A DNA stretch of 43,773 nt from Ornithinibacillus contaminans. GTDB lineage: Bacteria; Bacillota; Bacilli; Bacillales; Amphibacillaceae. A program made the position numbers and the translations under genes. The DNA lies in the NCBI RefSeq assembly GCF_001038425.2, contig NZ_LDPV02000037.1, positions 1-43,773 on the forward strand, read 5' to 3'. This document shows positions 27,080 through 34,622 of the stretch, in pieces. The notes beneath the pieces are model-generated. The model saw only the letters and a list, made by a program, of their open reading frames with translations. It searched no databases and had not been told where the DNA came from. Numbering within the stretch: the stretch's first letter is position 1; each line of letters opens with the position of its first letter.

Positions 27080-27931
27080 ATGAATAGAAGATCTTTTCTA
27101 AAAAAAGTAGTTGGAAGTATGTTTGGTATTGCCGGAATTTCAGGGGGTACCTACTACTACGCACGAAATATCGAGCCAGAATTACTTACCATGCAACAGC
27201 TCACGATAACAGATTCAAGAATTCCTAGCTCTTTTGAAAATTTTAAAATTATCCAGTTTTCCGATACCCATATTGGATTTCATTACAACCTAGAACAATT
27301 TGAAAAATTAACGGCTGAGATAAACAAGTTAAATCCTGATTTAATTGTCTTTACCGGGGATTTGGTTGATGATCCTGACCATTATCATTGGGACTCTAAG
27401 CTGACAACCCTCCTACGCAATTTACATGCCCCCTATGGGAAGTATTGGGTATACGGCAACCACGACCACGGAGGCTATGGTACCGAAACCATAAAAAAAG
27501 TGATGGAAGACGCTCAATTTACCCTACTCCAAAATAGTCATCATGTTATCGAAAGACAACAAGATCGAATTCTACTCGCTGGTATTGACGATGTTATTTT
27601 AGGTAGACCTGATTTAACTAAGACCATGGCAAATACCAATTCATCGCTATTCACGCTTTTACTAGCACATGAACCTGATTTCGCCGACACCACTATTCAA
27701 TACCCAATAGATGTGCAATTATCTGGCCATAGTCATGGCGGACAAGTGCGTCTACCATTTATTGGACACTTATACACACCTATATACGCTGAGAAATATG
27801 TGCAAGGAACGTACACATTTCCGAACAACCGGTTAACCCTATATGTTAATAAAGGAATCGGAACAACTCGACTACCTTACCGCTTCTTTTGCAAACCCGA
27901 AATATCAATTTATACTTTGAAGCCAGAGTAG
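27080..27931 (+). CDS. ykuE: Tat-exported metallophosphoesterase YkuE
   Basis: This 283-residue calcineurin-like phosphoesterase opens with a twin-arginine signal (NRRSFLKK plus a hydrophobic stretch). Metal-binding motifs occur in order: FSDTHIG, FTGDLVDD, GNHDHGG, LLAHEPD and SGHSHGG, so the dimetal site is complete. B. subtilis YkuE is a known Tat substrate attached to the cell wall. Its physiological substrate is uncertain. GAAGGTGA is 4-5 bases before the ATG at 27080; an upstream in-frame ATG (27023) would bury the signal peptide and is rejected. Confidence 0.92.
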   Translation: MNRRSFLKKVVGSMFGIAGISGGTYYYARNIEPELLTMQQLTITDSRIPSSFENFKIIQFSDTHIGFHYNLEQFEKLTAEINKLNPDLIVFTGDLVDDPDHYHWDSKLTTLLRNLHAPYGKYWVYGNHDHGGYGTETIKKVMEDAQFTLLQNSHHVIERQQDRILLAGIDDVILGRPDLTKTMANTNSSLFTLLLAHEPDFADTTIQYPIDVQLSGHSHGGQVRLPFIGHLYTPIYAEKYVQGTYTFPNNRLTLYVNKGIGTTRLPYRFFCKPEISIYTLKPE

Positions 27932-28037
27932 ACGTAACAATTTAACCTCCCTATTGCATTTGTAACAGTTTATTCATAGTATCAATTCTATTTCCATGAT
28001 AAAATTATGGAAACATTAGAATTTGGAGGAAATATCG

Positions 28038-28616
28038 TTGAAGCGTATAGCATTATTACTATTAATTGTGTTGCTAAGCTTACTTACTGCATGTGGTGAG
28101 CCGGAATATAATGGGAATATTTCTTATGAGGTACAGGATTTCTCCTTCACAAATCAAGATGGCGAAACGGTCAGTAAAAGTGACTTTGAAGGGGACATTT
28201 GGATTGCTGATTTTATTTACACCAATTGCCAAACGGAATGCCCACAAATGGTTTATAACAAACAAAAAGTCGAGCGTGCTTTATCTGATGCCGGAATTGA
28301 TGACGTTAAATTTGTCTCCTTTAGTATTGACCCAGAACACGATACACCAGAAGTATTAAAGGAATATGGTGAAGTAAGAGGGATTGAATTCGACAATTGG
28401 ACTTTCTTAACTGGATACGATTTTGAAGAAATAAAGCAATTTGCAGTTAAATCATTTAAGACGTTGATTGAAGAAATGGAAGACGATACATTTGTACATG
28501 GAATCAATTTTTTTGTTGTTAGTCCGGAAGGGAATGCCATCAACAAGTACAATGGCTACTACATGACAGATGAACAAGTCGATGAGATGGTTGCCTTTAT
28601 TAAGGATATGTTGTAA
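28038..28616 (+). CDS. Sco-family copper chaperone lipoprotein
   Basis: This 192-residue SCO1/SenC protein has lipobox LLTAC and a thioredoxin-like fold. The Cu-binding Cys pair is in YTNCQTECPQM (CxxxC), and the distal His in FVHGINFF. It resembles B. subtilis BsSco (193 residues), which assembles the CuA centre of cytochrome c oxidase at the outer membrane face. GGAGGAA lies 6 bases before the TTG at 28038; the in-frame TTG at 28023 overlaps that site and is not used. A weak hairpin follows the gene. Confidence 0.92.
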   Translation: MKRIALLLLIVLLSLLTACGEPEYNGNISYEVQDFSFTNQDGETVSKSDFEGDIWIADFIYTNCQTECPQMVYNKQKVERALSDAGIDDVKFVSFSIDPEHDTPEVLKEYGEVRGIEFDNWTFLTGYDFEEIKQFAVKSFKTLIEEMEDDTFVHGINFFVVSPEGNAINKYNGYYMTDEQVDEMVAFIKDML

Positions 28617-28715
28617 GAGAGAGGCATCGACTGCTTCTCTTATTATTTTTCTATTGAAAATGGACAAGCTTTAGGCTACTATTAATGCAATAAGTTACGG
28701 AAAGGAGGTAATTGG

Positions 28716-29186
28716 ATGAACAGCCAAGAAACAGCATCACTTCTTGATCTTGCAAAGGCACTTTATACGGTCAATCGCCACGCAAAAACAGCACCAGAGC
28801 CACAACATCTTTATTATATAAAAAAAGAAACAATCCAACGGCTATTAAAAGAAAAACGAGCAAAAAAAGTCGGACTTCATTTTTCAGATCATCCAAAACG
28901 AAGTAACCAACATTCAACTTTACTAGTTAAGGTAGCTGACTACTATTTTCATATACCTCCAACAAAAGACGACTTTAAAGAATTGGAGCATCTTGGGTCA
29001 CTCGACCAAAGTTTTCGAAATCCGCAAACGAAAATGTCACTATCTCAAGCAAAAAAAATTATCTATCAATACATTGATTGGAAGCCTGAAAAGGAAAAAC
29101 CAATGCATAAGCAACATACTTCTTCCTATTTCACGCCATCATCTTTAGGGAAAATGGATTGGACAAATCGAAAAACATATCGTTGA
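28716..29186 (+). CDS. ykyB: YkyB family protein
   Basis: This 156-residue basic soluble protein matches the YkyB family: KALYTVNRHAKTAPEPQHLYY at the start, KKVGLHFSDHPKRS, and DYYFHIPPTKDDFKELEHLG, with RNPQTKMSLSQAKKII toward the end. The family is of unknown function and confined to Bacillales. AAAGGAGG lies 7-8 bases before the ATG. In B. subtilis ykyB is near patA, as here. The C-terminal 30 residues are low-complexity and probably disordered. Confidence 0.88.
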   Translation: MNSQETASLLDLAKALYTVNRHAKTAPEPQHLYYIKKETIQRLLKEKRAKKVGLHFSDHPKRSNQHSTLLVKVADYYFHIPPTKDDFKELEHLGSLDQSFRNPQTKMSLSQAKKIIYQYIDWKPEKEKPMHKQHTSSYFTPSSLGKMDWTNRKTYR

Positions 29187-29213
29187 AAGCATATTAGATG
29201 ATATGCTTTTTTT
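29186..29213 (+). terminator. Terminator after ykyB
   Basis: AAAGCATAT pairs with ATATGCTTT (9 bp, 6-base loop) and is followed by TTTT. The hairpin overlaps the ykyB stop and the end of the convergent gene. Confidence 0.85.
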
Positions 29214-29568
29214 GTACTTTCTTTCTTCCCTTTTGGATATAGTTCCATACATGGACGAGAAATAATAACAATCCTAATACCGCTAATGATTGCAGGGTAT
29301 ATTTAAACAGATTATATAGAGTGATCTGTACTTCGCCAATGAATAGCACCGCTATAAAAAATATCGAAGTACAGAATAGACTACTAAGTAGATAGCTTAA
29401 TAATCTTTCTGACTGTAGCGCAATTAGAAAGGTTATAATTGGACGTATTAACATATAACATCCTAGGATACCAAGAAAGATAACTACACTGTATACCATT
29501 TCCTCAGTCAAACCAAGTGAAGATAGTTGAGATAATTTAATTATAGTTCCATGGATAAATGTTTCCAT
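29194..29568 (-). CDS. Hypothetical membrane protein, 124 aa (possibly YufK/DUF5366-like)
   Basis: This small integral membrane protein has three to four hydrophobic segments (about 25-47, 53-75 and 85-110) and a strongly basic C-terminus (KGRKKVQKK), which is likely cytosolic. The overall shape recalls the YufK/DUF5366 group, but I cannot confirm membership. It is convergent with ykyB, whose terminator it overlaps, and no partner gene is adjacent on its strand. The spacing and reading frame look like a genuine gene rather than a shadow, since the opposite strand is empty here. Confidence 0.65.
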   Translation of the reverse strand: METFIHGTIIKLSQLSSLGLTEEMVYSVVIFLGILGCYMLIRPIITFLIALQSERLLSYLLSSLFCTSIFFIAVLFIGEVQITLYNLFKYTLQSLAVLGLLLFLVHVWNYIQKGRKKVQKKHII

Positions 29569-29720
29569 CCTATCGCATCCAATTCTATTGTAATATCCTC
29601 CAGTGTATACAGCGAAGTTAGATTATATACGTTTAATAAACTGGATTTTAATCTACTATCATAAAACGAAACCTATTTGCTATAATGAAGAACAAGACGG
29701 CTTGATATGGAGGAATTATT

Positions 29721-30896
29721 GTGGAGCACTTACTTAATCATCAAGTAAAAACAATTGAAATTTCTGGTATTCGAAAATTCTTTAATATGGTTTCAAAGGA
29801 AGAAGATATCGTATCTTTAACCATCGGTCAACCAGATTTCACTACACCAGAACATATTAAAGAAGCAGCAATAAACGCCTTACATAAGAATAGAACAACC
29901 TATACAACTAATGCCGGCATACCAGAACTAAGACGTGCTATCGCAAATTATTATGAGTCTAGTTATCAGGTAAGCTACCAGCCAGAAACTGAAATCATCG
30001 TGACTACCGGTGCCTCTCAGGCAATAGATATCGTATTTCGAACGATCTTAAATCCTGGTGATGAAGTTATCATGCCTGGACCAATTTATCCCGGATATGA
30101 ACCACTAGTAACCTTAGCTTGTGGAAAAGTGGTCCATGTTGATACTACTAATCAACAATTTAAATTAACTAAGGAAGCACTCTTGCAAGCTATTACGCCC
30201 AAGACAAAATGTGTCGTTCTCCCCTACCCTTCCAATCCAACAGGAGCATCATTTACAGCTACTGAATTAAAAGCGCTTGTCGATGTATTAAAGGATAAAA
30301 ATATATTCATACTAGCAGATGAAATCTATAGTGAACTAAGTTTTGATTATGACCATGTGTCAATCGCCAGTTTTAAAGAAGTGTCGGATCGTACTATTGT
30401 GATCAATGGTGTCTCCAAATCGCATTCCATGACTGGATTTCGGATTGGCTATGTATTAGCTCCGAGTTGGATTACAACACATTTACTAAAAGTACATCAA
30501 TACAATGTTTCATGTGCTTCTTCTATCAGTCAGTATGCAGCACTAGAAGCACTTACCAATGGATTGAACGATTCTAGTAAGATGCGCATGGAGTATCAAA
30601 CACGTCGAGATTATGTCTATCAACGATTAATAGAAATGGGACTTGAAGTGAACAAACCAAATGGGGCATTTTATTTCTTTCCGAAGTTTCCACTGAAAAA
30701 CATGACATCCTTTGCATTAGGGGTTGATCTTGTTCGAAAAGGAAAGGTGGCACTTGTGCCAGGAGATAGTTTTTCACCGATTGGACAAGGATATATGAGA
30801 TTATCCTATGCCTATGATAAAATCACGTTAGAAGAAGGGTTAAATCGCTTAGAGAGGTATTTACAGAATAATGATTTAGAAGGTGGAATACAGTAA
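29721..30896 (+). CDS. patA: N-acetyl-LL-diaminopimelate aminotransferase (PatA)
   Basis: This 391-residue class I/II PLP aminotransferase has SLTIGQPDFTTPEHI near the N-terminus, TTGASQAID, LPYPSNPTGASF, and DEIYSEL with the PLP Asp. The Schiff-base Lys is in VNGVSKSHSMTGFRIGY (written from INGVSKSHSMTGFRIGY). The length and genome context (next to ykyB) fit B. subtilis PatA, which makes N-acetyl-LL-DAP between DapH and DapL. Broad aromatic or Asp aminotransferase activity is an alternative. It starts with GTG, 7 bases after GGAGG. With dapH and dapL in the window, the acetyl route is complete from tetrahydrodipicolinate to LL-DAP. Confidence 0.88.
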   Translation: MEHLLNHQVKTIEISGIRKFFNMVSKEEDIVSLTIGQPDFTTPEHIKEAAINALHKNRTTYTTNAGIPELRRAIANYYESSYQVSYQPETEIIVTTGASQAIDIVFRTILNPGDEVIMPGPIYPGYEPLVTLACGKVVHVDTTNQQFKLTKEALLQAITPKTKCVVLPYPSNPTGASFTATELKALVDVLKDKNIFILADEIYSELSFDYDHVSIASFKEVSDRTIVINGVSKSHSMTGFRIGYVLAPSWITTHLLKVHQYNVSCASSISQYAALEALTNGLNDSSKMRMEYQTRRDYVYQRLIEMGLEVNKPNGAFYFFPKFPLKNMTSFALGVDLVRKGKVALVPGDSFSPIGQGYMRLSYAYDKITLEEGLNRLERYLQNNDLEGGIQ

Positions 30897-30950
30897 TAGA
30901 TGGGATAATGCAGTAATTGCGATATCCCTCCTATTAGCCATATGATAGTG

Positions 30951-31148
30951 TTATAATTTAATTTTATCTCTATCTGTTTCTGTCGTTCTTACATTTTTTT
31001 TGAGAATATCGTAGCTGTTTAAAAGTCGGTCCAGTTCTTGGCTAAGTGTAATTGCCTCGAGACTGTTTAACCCTTTTGTCGTTGCGACGGTACTCATTTT
31101 ATTACGTAACTTTTCTATCTGTTTTAGGAGCTTGTCAGTATCGTACAT
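30951..31148 (-). CDS. Spo0E-like aspartyl-phosphate phosphatase
   Basis: This 65-residue helical-hairpin protein has the Spo0E-family signature SQELDRLLNSY (about residues 36-46). The phosphatases Spo0E, YisI and YnzD remove phosphate from Spo0A~P and so delay sporulation. The catalytic Asp of the SxxxD motif is present. It is monocistronic and convergent with patA. AAAGGAGG is 14 bases before the ATG, unusually far, suggesting weak translation. The exact target is inferred from family membership. Confidence 0.85.
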   Translation of the reverse strand: MYDTDKLLKQIEKLRNKMSTVATTKGLNSLEAITLSQELDRLLNSYDILKKNVRTTETDRDKIKL

Positions 31149-31286
31149 AAATAAATTACAATACCTCCTTTACTATTTATATTACTTTAGCATAGAAAAA
31201 TGGATAAGCACAATTATATTCTTATTATTTCCATTATTTCTTGAACAAATTATGAATCATTATTTACGTTTTTATCTCCCTATAAC

Positions 31287-31295
31287 TGGTATAAT
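31287..31295 (+). promoter_or_regulatory. Extended -10 promoter for signal peptidase I
   Basis: TGGTATAAT (TGN-TATAAT) lies about 40 bases before the TTG start. The -35 region is poor. Confidence 0.5.
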
Positions 31296-31334
31296 GGAAT
31301 TAATGATAGTTAGGAACAGAAAGGAATGTCTTTT

Positions 31335-31859
31335 TTGACCAAAACGAAAGAAAAAAACGAATGGCTTGAATGGGGTAAAGCAATTCTTATTGCCATTATT
31401 CTTGCATTTTTGCTACGAACATTCATTTTCGCGACTTCCATTGTTGAAGGTGACAGTATGGACCCAACTCTCCAAGACGGTGAGCGCGTTATTTTCAATA
31501 AATTTGTTTATTTAATTGATGGTCCTGACAGAGGAGACATCGTAATTATTCAACGTCCTGATAAAAATTACGTAAAGCGTATCATTGGGTTACCAGGAGA
31601 AACGATTGAAATTAGAAATCACAAGCTTTATATTAATAACGACTTACATGAACAAACATTTTTATCAGAGGATGCCAAAAATCATACTGGAAATTTTGGT
31701 CCAATCACAATACCTAAAGATCGTTATTTTGTTATGGGTGATAATCGGTCCATTAGTAAGGACTCTAGAAATGGATTAGGGTTTATCATGGAAGATGAGA
31801 TTATCGGAAAATCAGAGTTTGTCTTCTATCCATTTAGTGAAATGGCTAAGACAAGATGA
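31335..31859 (+). CDS. lepB: Type I signal peptidase
   Basis: This 174-residue membrane protease removes signal peptides from secreted proteins. One N-terminal membrane anchor (15-35) is followed by the catalytic Ser in EGDSMDPTL (Ser41) and the general-base Lys in KNYVKRIIGLPGE (Lys81), with MGDNRSISKDSR near the C-terminus. The size fits the SipS/SipT type. An in-frame ATG at 31326 sits directly on the AAAGGA ribosome site. The TTG at 31335 has 9-base spacing and is preferred. A strong terminator follows. Confidence 0.93.
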   Translation: MTKTKEKNEWLEWGKAILIAIILAFLLRTFIFATSIVEGDSMDPTLQDGERVIFNKFVYLIDGPDRGDIVIIQRPDKNYVKRIIGLPGETIEIRNHKLYINNDLHEQTFLSEDAKNHTGNFGPITIPKDRYFVMGDNRSISKDSRNGLGFIMEDEIIGKSEFVFYPFSEMAKTR

Positions 31860-31876
31860 ATTAATCTTGAGGTTAT

Positions 31877-31908
31877 GAAGGTCCAGATAACAAGGACCTT
31901 CTTTTTTT
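31877..31908 (+). terminator. Terminator after signal peptidase gene
   Basis: GAAGGTCC pairs with GGACCTTC around a 9-base loop and is followed by seven T. Confidence 0.9.
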
Positions 31909-31926
31909 ATTTTAATTTCTACAGGA

Positions 31927-32010
31927 TTACTTTTCATTATCCAAAAAACTACTACCGATATTAAAAAGTAGTATCACAGCGCAAACAATTCCGAGTGCAG
32001 TTTCCCACAT
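31927..32010 (-). CDS. 27-residue single-pass membrane peptide
   Basis: This very short frame has a near-perfect ribosome site (AGGAGGTGG, 6 bases before ATG). The peptide begins MWETALGIVCAVILLFNIG and ends in an acidic DNEK tail, so it is one membrane helix with a tiny exposed end. I do not recognise a family. It lies alone between lepB and the zinc-ribbon gene, on the opposite strand, in a 310-base gap. The strength of the ribosome site and the clean hydrophobic pattern argue for a real gene. Confidence 0.55.
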   Translation of the reverse strand: MWETALGIVCAVILLFNIGSSFLDNEK

Positions 32011-32170
32011 GTAAAACCACCTCCTACAGTAATATTATGTACTAATGCTATCGTTACCAATTACTACTAATCTTTTTTATCATACCAATATCAGCACCCT
32101 AAATAAAGAGAAATATGATAAGATAGACTTAAAATTAATGTCGAATGTTAGAAGCAGGTGAAAATGCATC

Positions 32171-33328
32171 ATGCACTGTCCTTATTGTGGATCAATTATC
32201 AAAGAAGAAGAAGCATATTGTGTTAGCTGTGGGAAAGCACTACCGAGCGATATCAATGAGCGTCATGTAGATAAAAAACACTTTGACAAATTATGGTATA
32301 TGCCAATAGTTACAATAATCATCGTCTTACTTGTCGCAAGTTTATTCCAATCCTATCTTCAAAAGCAGACTACTCAGGCTAAGGAGTTATATGAACTAGG
32401 TGAACAGCACCTTGCAGTAGAAGATTATGAAGCTGCAAAGGAGTACTTTACTAAAGCACTTCAGGAAAAACCTAGCTTCAAACAAGGACAAACTGCCCTT
32501 GAATTTATTGAAAAGAGCTACAACGTTACCGATTTAATTGAAAAATCAAGAACAGAACTAAAGGAAAATAACTTTCAAGCTGCACTTTCTTTACTGGATG
32601 ATGCCGAGACCTCCTTACAGAATTTCAATGGCTCTGCAACAACCACTTTAGTCGATCACATCGTATCACAACGTAATACGGTGAAAACAGAACAACTAAA
32701 AAGTATTCTTGCAGATAATCCATCAATAGATGAATTGAAAGGACTGCTTTGGGAAGCTGATGCAATTAATACGAGTGAAGCAAGCGAAATGAAAGAATCA
32801 ATTCGCTCACAGATTATCGACTTTGCTTATTCAAAAGCAAGTGAACAGTTATCAAACAAGCAGTTTAGTGATGCACAGCTTATCGTAGATGATGGGTTAA
32901 AGTATGCACCAGAATCAGAGAAACTATTGAGTTTAAAGACAACTATTGAGAAAGAGAAAGTTTCCTTTGAAATCACACAGCAACAACGAATTCAACAAGC
33001 AATTAACACTGCTCAAGAAGAACGCGAAATGAATGAAACAGATGCGATTGAAGTAGTTTCAATTAAAGTTGAAAATGATGATCAAGGTAATCTGGTCGTA
33101 AAAGGTGAGGTAAAAAGTGTTGCGACTATCCCGATTAACTCTGTGCTCGTTGAGTATTCCTTACTAACTAATGAAACAGAATTTTTATCCAATAATGTCT
33201 ATGTATATCCAGACACACTTTATCCAAATGAAACGGGTAAGTTTGAATTCACCCATTATGATATTGACAAGGATTTTAAAACAATTGACGTTAACACAAA
33301 AAAAATAACCTGGTATACCAACTATTAA
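32171..33328 (+). CDS. Zinc-ribbon membrane protein with repeat region and FxLYD-like end
   Basis: This 385-residue protein has four parts. A zinc ribbon holds Cys3, Cys6, Cys17 and Cys20 (MHCPYCGS, YCVSCGK). One membrane helix follows (about 43-63). A helical TPR-like region covers about 68-275 (AKELYELGEQHLAVEDYEAA). A C-terminal beta domain (about 290-385, VVSIKVENDDQGNLVVKGEV to PNETGKFEF) resembles FxLYD domains. The ribbon would face the cytosol and the rest the outside. The function is unknown. It is 24 bases upstream of a membrane-anchored protease, in an apparent operon. Confidence 0.8.
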   Translation: MHCPYCGSIIKEEEAYCVSCGKALPSDINERHVDKKHFDKLWYMPIVTIIIVLLVASLFQSYLQKQTTQAKELYELGEQHLAVEDYEAAKEYFTKALQEKPSFKQGQTALEFIEKSYNVTDLIEKSRTELKENNFQAALSLLDDAETSLQNFNGSATTTLVDHIVSQRNTVKTEQLKSILADNPSIDELKGLLWEADAINTSEASEMKESIRSQIIDFAYSKASEQLSNKQFSDAQLIVDDGLKYAPESEKLLSLKTTIEKEKVSFEITQQQRIQQAINTAQEEREMNETDAIEVVSIKVENDDQGNLVVKGEVKSVATIPINSVLVEYSLLTNETEFLSNNVYVYPDTLYPNETGKFEFTHYDIDKDFKTIDVNTKKITWYTNY

Positions 33329-33352
33329 TCGTTATGACGGAGTGAGATTCAC

Positions 33353-34492
33353 ATGCAGTTAAAACAAAAATACCCACTAATCGCAACTATCATAATAGCC
33401 ATACTTGGACTATCCTTTTTCATCTATCTATTTGTGGATTGGCAATCACAGGATCTAGTCATTAATAATCCGATTATTAATCAAGTCCAAACAGATGACG
33501 GTACCCTTGACCTGAAAACAATTGTCCATGAGGCAGAAAAAAACGTCGTACAAATCGAAGCTAAAAACGAGGATGAAACATTAACCGGATCTGGTTTTTT
33601 ATACAACGAAAAAGGTGATATTATAACCAATGCACATGTGGTAAAGGATGCAGAAACAATTTATGTGCGTACTGCCAATGCTCGGTTTTATCCTGCTGCA
33701 GTCATTGGTATTGGTGATAATACGGATGTCGCAGTCATACGTGTACCACAATTAGCTGGATTAACTGGCCTTTCTATTGATCGAGAAACAATGGCAGAGA
33801 TTGGTGATGAGGTTATTGCATTAGGTAGCCCACATGGATTTCAAAACACTGTTACTCTCGGTATAATTTCTGGGACAGAACGAGAATTCACCGTAGATGG
33901 ATTCGATTATCACAACAATTATCAAATTTCTGCGCAAATAACACATGGAAATAGCGGTGGACCGTTGATAAATCGAGCAACTGGTAAGGTCATTGGAATT
34001 AATTCCGTTGGAACAGATGACGGTACCCTTGGTTTTAGCATTCCCATTATCGATGTGATTGCCACTATTGAGACTTGGTCAAACGAAGCGCAGAATGATC
34101 AATTAACCTATACAAGTACAGAAGATCTTCTAAGCACAATCGATTCTAAGCAATTTATGCAGGATGCAGAATATGTAATGGAATACTTTTTAGATAGTAT
34201 TATTATCAGAGACTATGTCGGTGCATACTCGTTACTAGGGGATTCCTACCAATCCTCCACTTCATACTCTAGCTTTCGTGAAGGGTATATTCAAATTGTT
34301 GATATGGAGTATGCCGCTGAAACAACCGAAATCATTGACGAAAATCACGCTTCTGTCATTGCCGATGTAACCATAACCAAAAATCAACTAGATGAAGAGG
34401 AACAAATAAAAGAAACGGTTCGTTACCAATTTACCATCGGTTATGAAAATGACCAATTGAAAATCATCAGCCTCGAAACCTTGAAAAATTAA
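33353..34492 (+). CDS. Membrane-anchored trypsin-like serine protease, no PDZ domain
   Basis: This 379-residue HtrA/DegP-like protease has one membrane anchor (8-28), then a chymotrypsin-fold domain (about 55-240) with a complete triad: His95 in ITNAHVV, Asp125 in GDNTDVAVIRV, and Ser201 in HGNSGGPLIN. No PDZ domain follows. Instead the C-terminal 115 residues (FMQDAEYVMEYFLDSI onward) look like an NTF2-like alpha/beta module ending in a strand. It probably acts outside the membrane on misfolded or specific envelope proteins. It follows the zinc-ribbon gene and ends at a strong terminator. Confidence 0.85.
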   Translation: MQLKQKYPLIATIIIAILGLSFFIYLFVDWQSQDLVINNPIINQVQTDDGTLDLKTIVHEAEKNVVQIEAKNEDETLTGSGFLYNEKGDIITNAHVVKDAETIYVRTANARFYPAAVIGIGDNTDVAVIRVPQLAGLTGLSIDRETMAEIGDEVIALGSPHGFQNTVTLGIISGTEREFTVDGFDYHNNYQISAQITHGNSGGPLINRATGKVIGINSVGTDDGTLGFSIPIIDVIATIETWSNEAQNDQLTYTSTEDLLSTIDSKQFMQDAEYVMEYFLDSIIIRDYVGAYSLLGDSYQSSTSYSSFREGYIQIVDMEYAAETTEIIDENHASVIADVTITKNQLDEEEQIKETVRYQFTIGYENDQLKIISLETLKN

Positions 34493-34514
34493 ATTTTAAC
34501 AGATATTTATAAGT

Positions 34515-34576
34515 AAAAAATCCGAATGGTAATGCACATCTTCCAGCTACAGTGCAACATCATTCGGATTTTTTAT
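34515..34576. terminator. Large bidirectional terminator
   Basis: AAAAATCCGAATG and its complement form the outer stem, and an inner TGCAC / GTGCA stem lies within. A and T runs flank both sides, between convergent operons. Confidence 0.85.
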
Positions 34577-34622
34577 TGTCATCTAGGTGTTAATACCTCG
34601 AGCGTTCGATTGTAAAAAGATT

